DNA of 57,945 nt from Marvinbryantia formatexigens (GCA_021771035.1 JAETPU010000016.1:1-57945); one strand, 5' to 3'. Counted from the stretch's first letter, positions 43,728 through 53,554 are shown. Numbers and translations: made by a program. The notes: generated by a model from the letters alone, not told the origin.

Positions 43728-44238
43728 GTTGCCGTTAGGCGAAACAAAACCCTTGTTTCAGCCAGGAGTCAATACGCAAGCCCTGCCAAAAGAAAGAAGT
43801 AAAAAGTAACATTCGGTTTTCCAAAGAGAAAGAAAGGGATAGGCGTACTGAAAGAAACGCGGGGATTTCTGCCGAAAATCCCCTTCGCAGAATGCTATGA
43901 AAAATCAGTGAGAACGGATTTCCCGGTAAGCAGGCCGAGAGACGTTATGATATTTTTCAGTCCCCCCCAGGGCTGAGCAAACTACTGGTTCACTAGTAGG
44001 CTTGATTGTTAAAAAAAGAGCTGTAGGCATAAAGAAATGGAATACCGGCGGATCGATACCGTTGGGGAATCTTCTGCCGATTTCTGAGAAAGCAGGCCGG
44101 GGAGTATCCCCTGCAACTCCCGGCCATTTGCTGGAAGGATGAGGGAGTGTATTTATAATCACAAACTATACAAGTTGTATAATTTGGCTTGTTCAAATAA
44201 GAAATTTCTGGTTTGTGATGAAAAATATAAAAAAACAC

Positions 44239-44267
44239 TTGCATTCTTACTGGACCTATAGTATAAT
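44239..44267 (+). promoter_or_regulatory. Promoter of tRNA-fMet
   Basis: TTGCAT, a 17-bp spacer and TATAAT, 24 bases before the tRNA. Confidence 0.8.
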
Positions 44268-44291
44268 AACTAAGCAGTCAAAATTAAATAT

Positions 44292-44368
<77 letters not shown>

Positions 44369-44373
44369 AGCTG

Positions 44374-44409
44374 AAAGCTACATTTTGAAACTTCAAGATG
44401 TAGCTTTTA
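44374..44409 (+). terminator. Terminator of tRNA-fMet
   Basis: Stem AAAGCTACAT.TTGAA/TTCAAGATGTAGCTTT with a T-rich tail. Nothing is recognisable from 44410 to 44660. Confidence 0.85.
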
Positions 44410-44660
44410 AATTTGTTACCAGACAATTTTTCGTGTTCCTATCCGGTTACGGAAACGGTAAAAAGAGTTTCGTTTTCATTGAACACGGATATTATTTTTA
44501 TCTTCAAAAAATTGGAGATTGCCGCACGCGGAAAACGAAATATCGTTGGAGAGGATCCTCGTTTTCAAAGCGGCTGAGTACAGGGAATGATTGTGCTGTT
44601 TTAGTTTATTCTATCCCACCATCCTAAAGAGATTTAGAGGGCTTCAAAGGGGAGGGCGTT

Positions 44661-45407
44661 ATGAACCGTATCCGTTTCATGCGTAGAGGAAATATTGAAA
44701 TTGTAATCGGGACTGGAAGTCACCATTTCCCCAGGCAGACACATGAGAGCTATATCTTTGGGATACTGCTGAGCGGCACGGAGATTCTGTGTATTGGGGA
44801 GAAATCATTTGAGATGCAGCCGGGTTGGTGCTATGTGCTGCCATCTGATACGCCATTAGAGGTTTTACCGCAAGGGGAGATTTGTTATCTCTCAGTTTGC
44901 CTCAAACAGCATCTTGCGCAGGCGCTCAGGCAGTATGAGCCCGACTGCTATATTACTGCCAAAGGCGGCGACAGGCTGCTGTACGCGGTACAGGGGATTT
45001 GGAGGGGACAACTGGAGGAACAGGCGCTTTTGCAGGAATTGTCTTCTCTTTTTTCATTCCATAGGAGAAAGACTGGTGCCGCTGAGGAAACGATCTCCCG
45101 GGCGGTTCGGTACTTAAAAGAACACGCTGACACCAAATACCAGCTGGAGGAATTGTCACGGGAGGTAAATCTCTCCAAATATTACCTCACCCGTGTATTT
45201 AAAAAGGCCATGGGAATTACCCCCAAACAATATCATCAGCAGTGCAGGCTGCGCCTGATCAAAAGCCGGGCCATGCGCCGTTCCCAGAGTGAGCTCGCCT
45301 ATGAGATGGATTTTAGCTCGCAGAGCCATATGGAAAGCGTTTTTCTGGAAAACATGGGAATCTCCCTGGGACAGTATATAGCGTCCATACGGGAAGAACC
45401 GCAATAG
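44661..45407 (+). CDS. AraC family transcriptional regulator
   Basis: These 248 residues form an N-terminal cupin-like sensor (GSHHFPRQTHESYIFGILLSG, WCYVLPSDTPLEVLPQ) and a C-terminal double HTH (AVRYLKEHADTKYQLEELSREVNLSKYYLTRVFKKAMGITPKQYHQQCRL, AYEMDFSSQSHMESVFLENMGISLGQY). It is likely to control the monooxygenase and NudC genes that follow. GGGGAGGG precedes the ATG. Confidence 0.94.
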   Translation: MNRIRFMRRGNIEIVIGTGSHHFPRQTHESYIFGILLSGTEILCIGEKSFEMQPGWCYVLPSDTPLEVLPQGEICYLSVCLKQHLAQALRQYEPDCYITAKGGDRLLYAVQGIWRGQLEEQALLQELSSLFSFHRRKTGAAEETISRAVRYLKEHADTKYQLEELSREVNLSKYYLTRVFKKAMGITPKQYHQQCRLRLIKSRAMRRSQSELAYEMDFSSQSHMESVFLENMGISLGQYIASIREEPQ

Positions 45408-45506
45408 GGGGTGAGTTTTCACAGGCTGCAACAAAGCAATAATTTGATAGATTCTCCAAGCGCCATTGGATTATGATACTCCTAGAACTGTAAGGGAGAG
45501 ATTAGA

Positions 45507-45797
45507 ATGGCTGAAATTATGGAACAGGTGTACTTTTATGGGGAGGAAGCCGGCATCAGGGAGCTGATCCATACCTATACCGCTTCCGGAGATTTGGAAC
45601 TTGTCCGCAAAGAGGACGGCTGCATCCAATTTGAATTCTATTGCGGCGCAAATAACTCTGGGAAGGCGGTTCTGCTGGAGCGCTGGAGAGACGATGCCGC
45701 CCTTGACGCGCATCATTCCACCGCCATGATGGAGAATTTATTAAGCCTGATCAAGATACATCATCTTCAAATCAGTGCGGTGAAATTTGAAGTGTGA
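45507..45797 (+). CDS. ABM-domain (putative quinol monooxygenase) protein
   Basis: This 96-residue protein matches the antibiotic-biosynthesis-monooxygenase ferredoxin-like fold: SGDLELVRKEDGCIQFEFY, AVLLERWRDDAALDAHHSTAMMENLL (the conserved E.W.....L..H motif). Members of this group act as small quinol oxidases or stress proteins. AAGGGAGA precedes the ATG. Its stop overlaps the longest possible NudC start. Confidence 0.85.
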   Translation: MAEIMEQVYFYGEEAGIRELIHTYTASGDLELVRKEDGCIQFEFYCGANNSGKAVLLERWRDDAALDAHHSTAMMENLLSLIKIHHLQISAVKFEV

Positions 45798-45813
45798 GGC
45801 CTGTGAAATAGAA

Positions 45814-46635
45814 ATGCTGCACAACATTGATGCGAAAGAATACCACTGTGAATACATCTGCAGAAAGCCTCGATTGAGCCGGGACTACCTTCTGTCGTTT
45901 CGGGAAGACAGCATCTTGATGCGGGGACAGAGGCCTCCTGTGCTTGCAGAGGCTGTCACTGCAGCTCAGACGGCGTCTCTGCAGTACCTTTTTTCAATCT
46001 CAGACACATCCTTTTATAGAAGCAGTACGCCGTTTTCGGAAACAAAAACGCTCCAATATCGAAGTGTTCAGTATTTGCGCAGGCTCACTGAGCCATGGCT
46101 GGCCTTTGCCTCAGTGACAGGTTATCATTTGGACACCTGGTACCGGCGCAATCAATACTGCGGCGGATGTGCGTCAACCCTTTGCCATAAGGACGATAAA
46201 CGCGCCTTGGTCTGCCCAAAATGCGGGCAGATTATCTATCCGCACATTGCGCCCGCGGTTATTGTGGGGATTGTCCACGGGGAAAAACTGCTGCTGACCA
46301 AATATTCCGCCGGATTCAATCAAAGCTATGCCCTGATAGCGGGCTTTGTTGAGATTGGGGAGACCTTGGAGAGCGCGGCCCAGCGGGAGGTTTATGAGGA
46401 GGTGGGCCTGCGGATTAAAAATATTCGGTACTATGACAACCAGCCATGGGGATTTTCCCAGTCGCTGCTGGTAGGCTTTTTTGCGGAGCTTGACGGCGTC
46501 CCCAGGATTACGCTGGAAACGAGAGAACTCTCTGAAGCAGTTTGGGTTGACAGAAGCGACATTCCTCAAAGCGTATCGACGCTGAGCCTGACTTCAAAAA
46601 TGATGGAGGCGTTCAGACTGGGACAGCCTGTTTGA
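45814..46635 (+). CDS. nudC: NAD+ diphosphatase
   Basis: This protein of about 273 residues has NudC layout: an N-terminal domain, the zinc ribbon YCGGCASTLCHKDDKRALVCPKCG and YPHIAPAVIVGI. The Nudix box is complete, GFVEIGETLESAAQREVYEE followed by VGL. The SQSLLVGF segment is the NADH-pyrophosphatase signature. It hydrolyses NAD(H), and in bacteria can remove NAD caps from RNA. The start is uncertain: ATG at 45814 or an in-frame TTG at 45787 that overlaps the ABM gene. Confidence 0.93.
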   Translation: MLHNIDAKEYHCEYICRKPRLSRDYLLSFREDSILMRGQRPPVLAEAVTAAQTASLQYLFSISDTSFYRSSTPFSETKTLQYRSVQYLRRLTEPWLAFASVTGYHLDTWYRRNQYCGGCASTLCHKDDKRALVCPKCGQIIYPHIAPAVIVGIVHGEKLLLTKYSAGFNQSYALIAGFVEIGETLESAAQREVYEEVGLRIKNIRYYDNQPWGFSQSLLVGFFAELDGVPRITLETRELSEAVWVDRSDIPQSVSTLSLTSKMMEAFRLGQPV

Positions 46636-46718
46636 TACGCTGCGCATTTCCCCATGACAACGCAGCCTTAATTTCGCGTAACAATACCTGCACATATGTG
46701 TAATTTCGCTTACTCATC

Positions 46719-46766
46719 AAAGTACCCCCTGATGTAGTTTTACTTTCCTACATCAGGGGGTACTTT
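46719..46766. terminator. Perfect bidirectional terminator
   Basis: A 19-bp stem starting AAAGTACCCCCTGATG with a 10-base loop lies between the convergent nudC and the large gene. Confidence 0.92.
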
Positions 46767-46781
46767 GTCTACTGTCCTTTT

Positions 46782-49712
46782 TTACAGTTCTACAGTTTCA
46801 ATTTGAATTTCATCGCCCCGGATTGTTGCCAAAACAGCGGTGCGCTCCTCCATAAGCAGGGGCAGTTCCCGATTGGCGGTCTTGAGCAGGACGGGCTTTT
46901 CGTTGCCCTTGCAGGTCCAGTCGGTGTTCAGCAGCATGAGCGTGGTGGTGTCCCCATTGACCCACCGGGTCCAGAAAATTTCTCCGGAGCCATCCTCCAC
47001 ATGGATTTGAGGCTGGGCCTCCTTCGCCAGCCGGCCAATCCAGGCGGCGCAGAATTCCTGGAAGCTCTCATGTCCGGGATAGGCCCACAGGGTAAAGGTA
47101 TAGACAAATCCTTCACCGTATTTCTTTCTTACCAGCATGGGCTTGCCGGTGGCGGCATCCCAGGCCACAATTTCAGCGTCTGTCAGCTGGATGTCGGCCA
47201 GTCTGGCCTCGCCGTCCTCGCTGGCATCATCGCTGGGCAGGGCGCTGAGCGCGGGGATTGTAAAGCCTTCCCGCCCGGCCGTGTTCCACTGCCCGCTGTA
47301 GCGCGCGCCCGCACCGTTTACGGTGAACCCGCACAGCTCCCGCAGGTCCCCGCCCTTGTACAGCGCCAGATCCTGCATATCCTTGAGGAATTCCCGTCCG
47401 GTATGGGTGGAAAATTGAGGGATTCCCGTGAGCAGGGTGCCGCCCTGCCGCACAAAGTCCGTGAGCTTTTGATAGTCCTCGTCAATCATGGTGTTCCAGC
47501 CCAAATTGAGCAGAAGCTGATAGTTGTGGAAATAGTCCTGGGAGGATTCCACAGGAATACAGTCAAAATCGCCATAGGGGGTGCCGGAGAAATAGAATCT
47601 GCGCTTTTCAAATTTTTGGCGCAGGGGGTGGGTGCTGGCGCCGGGCATCAGCACATCCAGCAGCTGACGGCACTTTTCAGGCTGTGAGTGCCCCCATTCT
47701 GGGGAATTGTTGCCGAAGGCGCCCCAGACAGAATAGTGGGGATCCTGCTCCGAATCGCAGATCATACCGTTAAAGGGCGCCGCATAACGTCCCTCCAAAA
47801 AGGCGATATTGCGCACACATTTGCCGAATCTGGGATGGGTTTTGGCAAAGCGAAAGAATTTGCGGGTCATATCTCGTTTACCCTTTGTGAGCAGATCGTC
47901 CCAGCACATCCGCTCCTCGCTCCACATACTGAACAGGGAGTCCTCCTCATAGATGGCCTGGGCTCCCATCATCCAGGGCTGCATCATGCATAGGAAATAC
48001 TCTCCCAAATGGGTTTCATAATAGGGCTCCTTGGAGTGCTGAATGGCGATATGAACCCCCCAGCCGCCTTTTCCCAGCGCCTCGGCGGCAGGCCGCGCCT
48101 GGCTGAGCAGCGCCATGGTATGCCCAACCATCGTTTCCGCCCGCACAAAGTCGGCCCCAGCCAAGAAGGAATACCGGATGCCGCCGGAGGCGTCCCCGAA
48201 GGCAGCGGTGTGGGATACGGTATGGATGTTGTCAATTTCCTTTTTCAGATGGGCAATAAAACGCTGGGAGGCCTGCTCCATAGTGTCGGAGGCCAGGTTT
48301 TCCATGGGATCCCGTGCATAGACCATGCCGGAGTACTCATGGATGCCGCAGTCGTGGAACTTCTCTTTGGCGCCGCGGATTAAAGCGCCGCTCATATAGT
48401 CAGTGGCGGCAGCGGCATAGATGCCGTGTTCCCGGCAGAAGGTGCCCCACCGGTACAAAAGCGCGTCGTCCACCGGGCCGGTGAAGCTGCGGAACAGCAC
48501 ATAGTTGCCCAGGCGGGTGCGCTGGGTGTAATCCAGCAGCCAGTCCATCTCGCCGGTGTCGTCGTGGGCGATGGAGGTCATATCATAGCCCACCATAACG
48601 GGGTGCTCCTCCTCGGGCTTATCGATTACCTCAAGGGAGGCCTTGTCCGAAACCGTGGAGAATTCAGCGATTCCCGCCTGGGAAACACAGATGGGAAACT
48701 CGTTCCAGCCCTGTTTGCAGGCGATTTCCTGTACGCCCTGTGGCCCGTGTACCCGGATGGTGTCCTCATGGGCGGCGAACACAGAGCCGGTCAGCGCCTC
48801 GCAGCAAAGCGCCCAGTCCGGAATGCTCAGCTGGCCGTGCGTCCTCTCCCTCTGGGAGAACGCCAGGCGGCTGATGGCAAGGCAGACGGAAGGATGGTGG
48901 TTTTGCAGCTCGATGGTATGCTCGCCGGGGCCGATTTGGACGCGCCTCCACACATCGTCGAGAATTTGCAGGACAAAGTCGTGCTTGCGGAAGTAGTGGC
49001 GGAAGCTCAGCAGGGATTCCCCGTCGCAGAACAGCTCCATGGGGATATATTCGTCCACCGGAGTCTCCGGCAGGGAATAGGCGGGAGCGGCCATGGCGAT
49101 CAGGTGCAGGAGGGTTTCGCTGTAGTCGGCCTTTGAGGGCGCGATGGAAAGCTTCACTCTCAGCTTTTCCCCGGGGGAGAGAAAGCCCAGGCGGGTTCTG
49201 GCCCAGGTATGGACAGGCAGCCCCAGATCGTCCTCATGAAATACGGTCTCACCCTGGGACTCGCTGGGCCGAAACCAGTAGAAATCGCTGCGGGTGACAA
49301 TCACGCCGCACTGCAGGTATTTCGGCCCTACCGGGAACTCAATTCTGCCCTGCTCCAGAATCTGTTTTGCAGAAAAGGTGAAGGTGCCGGATAGGGTAGC
49401 CAGGGTAAAGACGGCGTCCTCACTGACCTGGGCCACAAAACGAGCGCCGGAAAGGCCGCGCTTGGTGCTGCTTTTCCACTGAGGGGACGGCAGCTTGGTC
49501 TCAACGGCGCTCAGCCCCGGGCCGTACCACACCACAGGATAGCTCAGCTGATAGGATTCCAGGATTTCACCGCCTGTGCAGGTGAGGGTGCCGTCCCACA
49601 GGTATTGGGGATGGTAATGGCGCCGGGAATACAGATACTGGTAGCCCCAGTCAATCCGAAAGTCAAGTTTGGCGCAGCCCGCCTGCATGGGGGCCGCAGA
49701 TTGTGTAGTCAT
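46782..49712 (-). CDS. Large putative carbohydrate-active protein
   Basis: This 976-residue cytoplasmic protein (no signal peptide) has beta-rich domains in the N-terminal ~370 residues. A TIM-barrel-like middle follows (MVGYDMTSIAHDDTGEMDWLL, HGIYAAAATDYMSGALI, GGWGVHIAIQHSKEPYYETH). Next comes a glutamine-amidotransferase-like segment (YHNYQLLLNLGWNTMIDEDYQKLTDFV with RQGGTLLTGIPQF, as in beta-galactosidase trimerisation domains), then a C-terminal beta domain. That architecture suggests a glycoside hydrolase of unassigned family. I cannot name catalytic residues. The start is the ATG at 49712 with GGAGGT ten bases ahead. Confidence 0.6.
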   Translation of the reverse strand: MTTQSAAPMQAGCAKLDFRIDWGYQYLYSRRHYHPQYLWDGTLTCTGGEILESYQLSYPVVWYGPGLSAVETKLPSPQWKSSTKRGLSGARFVAQVSEDAVFTLATLSGTFTFSAKQILEQGRIEFPVGPKYLQCGVIVTRSDFYWFRPSESQGETVFHEDDLGLPVHTWARTRLGFLSPGEKLRVKLSIAPSKADYSETLLHLIAMAAPAYSLPETPVDEYIPMELFCDGESLLSFRHYFRKHDFVLQILDDVWRRVQIGPGEHTIELQNHHPSVCLAISRLAFSQRERTHGQLSIPDWALCCEALTGSVFAAHEDTIRVHGPQGVQEIACKQGWNEFPICVSQAGIAEFSTVSDKASLEVIDKPEEEHPVMVGYDMTSIAHDDTGEMDWLLDYTQRTRLGNYVLFRSFTGPVDDALLYRWGTFCREHGIYAAAATDYMSGALIRGAKEKFHDCGIHEYSGMVYARDPMENLASDTMEQASQRFIAHLKKEIDNIHTVSHTAAFGDASGGIRYSFLAGADFVRAETMVGHTMALLSQARPAAEALGKGGWGVHIAIQHSKEPYYETHLGEYFLCMMQPWMMGAQAIYEEDSLFSMWSEERMCWDDLLTKGKRDMTRKFFRFAKTHPRFGKCVRNIAFLEGRYAAPFNGMICDSEQDPHYSVWGAFGNNSPEWGHSQPEKCRQLLDVLMPGASTHPLRQKFEKRRFYFSGTPYGDFDCIPVESSQDYFHNYQLLLNLGWNTMIDEDYQKLTDFVRQGGTLLTGIPQFSTHTGREFLKDMQDLALYKGGDLRELCGFTVNGAGARYSGQWNTAGREGFTIPALSALPSDDASEDGEARLADIQLTDAEIVAWDAATGKPMLVRKKYGEGFVYTFTLWAYPGHESFQEFCAAWIGRLAKEAQPQIHVEDGSGEIFWTRWVNGDTTTLMLLNTDWTCKGNEKPVLLKTANRELPLLMEERTAVLATIRGDEIQIETVEL

Positions 49713-50504
49713 AGGTGGAATTACCTCCATGTCCGATGTTTTTTTTGATTGTAACAGAATGGGCGGGGAATGTAAATGGAGCTGCCGCAGGAACAGGGCA
49801 AATTCCTATTCTGAGAAATACAGGAACCCGAAGCCGGGAAGGGTGCCGGGCTGCAAAGCTCTGCGGCGTCCCTTTCGTGCCGAATCAGCCTGGATGCCAC
49901 GGCTTGTTGCGGTTTTGCCGGGGAGAACCGGGCGGAGATTGTTTCACAGGCGGGCGCGGCGGGAAAATAGGGGAAACCCCGAATCCAATACGGTACAATA
50001 GCGGGGAGCGTCTGCGGGCTGTGGGGTGGTGGGATCGGGGACAAAGATTTCGGCGGCTTGAGAGAGGCCGCGCAATACCCGTTCCGATCGAGCTGAGCGT
50101 TCTGGCCTAAGCAGAGGGCCGACTGATATGTCCGGAGTTTGTCCGAATGGAACTGGGAACGGGGATAGCCGCATTTTCGTCTCCTCAAACGCCGATAGGG
50201 CCTGATGGGCCGCCGGGCGCGTACTTGACAATACAGCCCGCCAGGGGCTAAAATTGAGCGGCAGAAGCCGGGTACTCTGAACGATACCTGGGCAGGCGGA
50301 TGTAACCTGTCAAAGCGCCCTGAAAATACAACCAGTCCCACAACAGCTGGCTGCCAGGCCGGGCTGAGCATTGCCGCCAGATACCACGGCGAACGGATTG
50401 GGCGCAAACGCGTATTCTGATTGATAGGAGGCAGTGGGCTGTCCGATAGGGCGGTCTGGCATCGGGGGCCGTTTGGGATAGAAACGGGAAGAGAATGAGG
50501 CTCA
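49713..50504. other. Gene-free GC-rich region
   Basis: No frame in this stretch of about 790 bases has a ribosome binding site, a family motif or plausible composition. GGTACAAT near 49990 recalls the start of the structured repeat, but the rest of the unit is absent. Confidence 0.5.
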
Positions 50505-50553
50505 GAGGAAAAGTTTTCACCGTTTAAACGGTCCCATGTGGAAAACTTTCCTC
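50505..50553. repeat. Nested inverted repeat upstream of yccF
   Basis: Outer arms GAGGAAAAGTTTTCAC and GTGGAAAACTTTCCTC enclose a perfect CCGTTTAAACGG. It could be a terminator of nothing visible, or an operator/cruciform 24 bases before the yccF start. Confidence 0.6.
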
Positions 50554-50576
50554 CAAGCAGAGAGAGGAGAATCCGG

Positions 50577-50945
50577 ATGAGTTGTCTTGGAAATATTCTT
50601 TGGGTTATTTTCGGTGGAATCTGGCAGGGGCTGGGCTGGCTGCTGGCGGGCGTGCTGTGGTGTATCACCATTGTGGGGGTTCCCATTGGGATGCAGTGCT
50701 TTAAGCTGGCGGGATTGGCCTGCTTCCCCTTTGGCAAGGAAGTGGTGTATTCGGGCGGGGCGGTGTCCTTCCTGCTCAATGTGCTGTGGCTGATTTTCAG
50801 CGGGATTCCCCTGGCGCTTTCAGCCTGCGTCAACGGTGCGCTGCTGTGCGTTACCATTGTGGGGATTCCCTTTGGAATGCAGTGCTTCAAATTGGCAAAG
50901 CTGTCCCTGGCGCCCTTTGGCGCCCAGGTGGTGGCGCAGAGATAG
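50577..50945 (+). CDS. YccF family membrane protein
   Basis: This 122-residue DUF307 inner-membrane protein consists of two repeats, each ending with ITIVGVPIGMQCFKLAGLACFPFG and VTIVGIPFGMQCFKLAKLSLAPFG. There are about four membrane segments. Function is unknown in the family. GAGAGGAGA precedes the ATG. It is 13 bases upstream of the alcohol dehydrogenase. Confidence 0.92.
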   Translation: MSCLGNILWVIFGGIWQGLGWLLAGVLWCITIVGVPIGMQCFKLAGLACFPFGKEVVYSGGAVSFLLNVLWLIFSGIPLALSACVNGALLCVTIVGIPFGMQCFKLAKLSLAPFGAQVVAQR

Positions 50946-50958
50946 GAGTGGATTTTCG

Positions 50959-52032
50959 GTGAAACAGACCATGAAGGCCCTGGTATGGCAGAGGCAGGGA
51001 ACGCTTGCCCTGCAGGAGAGGCCCGTCCCCACGGTTCAGGCGCCCCAGGACGCCGTGGTTGAGGTGACATTGAGCACCATCTGTACCAGTGATCTGCATA
51101 TTCTGCGGGGAGCGGTGCCCAGGGCGGTACCGGGGACCGTTCTGGGGCATGAGTTTGTAGGACGGGTGGTACAGGCAGGGGAGGGAGTCCCCCAGCTGAG
51201 CCCCGGGGATCGGGTGGCGGCCAACTGTATCACCTTCTGCGGGGACTGCTGGTTTTGCCGGCGGGGCTATATCAACAACTGTACTGCCGGAGGCTGGGAG
51301 CTGGGCTGCCGAATTGACGGCTGCCAGGCCGAATATGTTCGGGTTCCCTTCGCCCATACCGGGCTGACGAAAATTCCGGATGGGGTTTCCGATGAAAACG
51401 CCCTGTTTTTAGGGGATATTCTCTCTACGGGTTATTTTGGCGCCCAGCTGTGTGAAATCCGCCCCGGGGATACGGTGGCAATCATCGGCGCGGGACCGGT
51501 TGGGCTCTGCAGCGCCCAGTGCGCCCGACTGATGGGAGCCTCCCGGATACTCCTTTTGGATATCCAGGATTCCCGCCTTGCGTTTGCCCGCAGCCGTCAA
51601 CTGGCCGATGTGTATCTCAATCCCCGCAGAGAGGACGCGAAGGCCGCCGTCCTGCAGCTGAGCCAGGGCCGGGGCGCCGACGGCGTCATTGAGGCGGCGG
51701 GCGGGGAGGATACCTTCCAACTGGCCTGGGAGCTGGCCCGGCCTAATGCGGTGGTGGCCCTGGTGGCTATGTATGAGCGGGATCAAATCCTGCCGCTGCC
51801 GCAGATGTATGGAAAGAACCTGGTGTTCAAAACCGGCGGCGTGGACGCTTCCCACTGCGGCGAGCTCATGGAGCTGGTTTCCCAGGGGAAGCTGGACACG
51901 GATTACCTGATTACCCACACAGGCACGCTGGATGAGATTCTCACCGGCTACCGGGTATTTGGAGACCCGCAGGAGCACTGTATGAAGTGGGCGGTCACGC
52001 CTGGGCCTTGCCGGGATATGCCGGGTGAGTGA
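50959..52032 (+). CDS. Zinc-dependent alcohol/polyol dehydrogenase
   Basis: This 357-residue medium-chain dehydrogenase has the catalytic zinc site STICTSDLH and GHEFVGRV, the structural zinc cluster CGDCWFCRRGYINNC and the NAD motif VAIIGAGPVGLCSAQCARLMGA followed by Asp (NAD preference). The start is GTG at 50959 (VKQTMKALVW) behind AGGAG. Relatives oxidise secondary alcohols or butanediol. The substrate is not determinable. Confidence 0.92.
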   Translation: MKQTMKALVWQRQGTLALQERPVPTVQAPQDAVVEVTLSTICTSDLHILRGAVPRAVPGTVLGHEFVGRVVQAGEGVPQLSPGDRVAANCITFCGDCWFCRRGYINNCTAGGWELGCRIDGCQAEYVRVPFAHTGLTKIPDGVSDENALFLGDILSTGYFGAQLCEIRPGDTVAIIGAGPVGLCSAQCARLMGASRILLLDIQDSRLAFARSRQLADVYLNPRREDAKAAVLQLSQGRGADGVIEAAGGEDTFQLAWELARPNAVVALVAMYERDQILPLPQMYGKNLVFKTGGVDASHCGELMELVSQGKLDTDYLITHTGTLDEILTGYRVFGDPQEHCMKWAVTPGPCRDMPGE

Positions 52033-52337
52033 AGCTGTGCATTCGGACAGCGGCATGGGGTGAAAATCTGATAGCGCCCGCGCCCCACTTTGGATGCGAA
52101 ACCATGCCTTTAGGCCATATGGCGCCGGAGACGCTTGCCGCCTGTAACAGTGAGAAAAGAGAAAATGGCTTTTCGGCAGTTGGCGCAGGAATGGTGCTGG
52201 CTTATCCAGGGCCCTCTCTTGGTATGGCTGTTTCAATGTGAGGCTGCCCCAGGTTCTGCCGGGAAAAGAAAAACGTTTGTAACAGTTCTGCGAAGGGATT
52301 ACGCCCACAAACGTGTTCTTGCACACACGAAAACAAA

Positions 52338-52358
52338 CGCCCGGCGACGCCGGGCGTG
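52338..52358 (-). terminator. Terminator of the HAD gene
   Basis: A perfect stem ACGCCCGGCG-A-CGCCGGGCGT with a T-rich tail (TTTGTTTTC) on the minus strand. Otherwise 52033-52543 is empty. Confidence 0.7.
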
Positions 52359-52543
52359 GGATGATGGGATAAAATTTGATGTCCCATGGGGGCAAAGTCG
52401 GTACCTGGGTTTTTTGAGGATCGGCTCTTGAGCCGATTTGCCGGTGGCTGGACTATTTTGCTCATCACCGCTGCGCGGGAACAATGCACCATGTGAAACT
52501 GAGATGGCATAAGCTCTCTTTGGCCATTTGGGAAAAGGATGGC

Positions 52544-53209
52544 CTATTGTGCGCAGCCCTGCAACAACAGGCTGCACTCCTGGGAGTAGTCCCAAATCAT
52601 ATGCCGGGCAATCTGGGAGAGCGCCTGGGCGTTTTCCTCACCGGAGGCGGGATCATAGACGCCGATGGGGTCAAACCCGGCTTTGGCGGCGGTGGACAGG
52701 GCGAAGGCCGCGTCCTCATAGACGCTGCACTGCGCCGGGGATGCCCCAAGCCGCCGGGCGGCCTCTAAAAATATGAGGGGGGAGTGCTTGCCCGCCCCTA
52801 CATCCTCACAGCTCAGGATAAAGGAGAAGTATGTTCGGATCCCAAGCCGCTGCAGGCATTCCTGGGCCAGGGCACCATCCGTTGCGGTGGCTACGCACAT
52901 CCTGACGCCGCGATCTGATAAAAGCTCCAGGTACGGCCTGGCTCCCTCCCGCAATTCAATGGTGGTGCGGTACTGCATGGCCATATGATCGTTTTCCAGC
53001 TGGATGATTTGGCTGGGGGAGAACTTTACTCCCAGGGAAACAAAATATTCGGCGGATTGAAGCATTGTCATGGGTTCCATGATTTTTCGCAGGTTTTGCG
53101 GGGGCTCGATTCCCTGGGAAAGCAGAAAATCGGGCGCCAGCCGCCTCCAGGCGGGCATGGAATCCACCAAGGTGCCGTCCATATCAAAAATGGCGTAGGG
53201 ACTGAGCAT
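52544..53209 (-). CDS. HAD family hydrolase, phosphoglucomutase-like
   Basis: This 221-residue subfamily IA HAD protein has FDMDGTLVDSMPAWRRLAPDFL (nucleophile Asp and cap start), CVATATD (motif II), the motif III Lys in GAGKHSPLIFLEAARRLG and VYEDAAFALSTAAKAG. It dephosphorylates or isomerises a small sugar phosphate. The ATG at 53209 lies eight bases after GGAGG. Confidence 0.92.
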   Translation of the reverse strand: MLSPYAIFDMDGTLVDSMPAWRRLAPDFLLSQGIEPPQNLRKIMEPMTMLQSAEYFVSLGVKFSPSQIIQLENDHMAMQYRTTIELREGARPYLELLSDRGVRMCVATATDGALAQECLQRLGIRTYFSFILSCEDVGAGKHSPLIFLEAARRLGASPAQCSVYEDAAFALSTAAKAGFDPIGVYDPASGEENAQALSQIARHMIWDYSQECSLLLQGCAQ

Positions 53210-53342
53210 ACAAAGATCCTCCAATCTCTGCCGGAGGGAATTCCGGCGGGTTTCAGGCGAAGGGGGAGACGGTGCTGGAATACAGGGCTATTCCGTGCCC
53301 GGCCCGCCCGGGATTTCGGTTGGTGCCCGAGAACGGCGGGCT

Positions 53343-53554
53343 GATACAATATTCGCGTGGAACGCGAAGATACAATCATCTAAAGATGATATGGAAGTTT
53401 CCCTCACCGGCCTGAAGGCACGGCCGGTGTTTGGCAAGGCCAAACCGCAAAACATCCCGGTTGGTGCTAAATTTATGATACAATGTTCGCGGAGAACGCA
53501 AACGTCGCGACCGCGCCCGGAGCCCAACGGGACAAAGGAGCAAACATCCCGGTG
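53343..53554 (+). repeat. Two tandem copies of the structured intergenic repeat
   Basis: Unit 1 (53343-53476) has GATACAAT, the hairpin TTCGCGT/ACGCGAA, the hairpin ATCATCT/AGATGAT, CACCGGCC/GGCCGGTG and the tail GCAAAACATCCCGGTTGG then CTAAATTTATG. Unit 2 (53477-53554) starts GATACAATGTTC and ends CAAACATCCCGG but is degenerate inside. It lies between the divergent HAD and cupin genes. Confidence 0.8.

Noticed and set aside
49721-51070. 449-codon minus-strand open frame spanning the empty 49.7-50.6 kb region
   Set aside because: Pro/Ser-rich composition, no recognisable domain, and it runs antisense through yccF and the start of the Zn-ADH.
53288-53527. Minus-strand small frames in the repeats whose translations resemble each other (GMF..LALPNTG.AF.PV at 53.4 and 19.8 kb)
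   Set aside because: The similarity follows from the nucleotide repeat itself. The conserved feature is paired arms that covary, and the frames lack ribosome binding sites, so they are likely spurious proteins.
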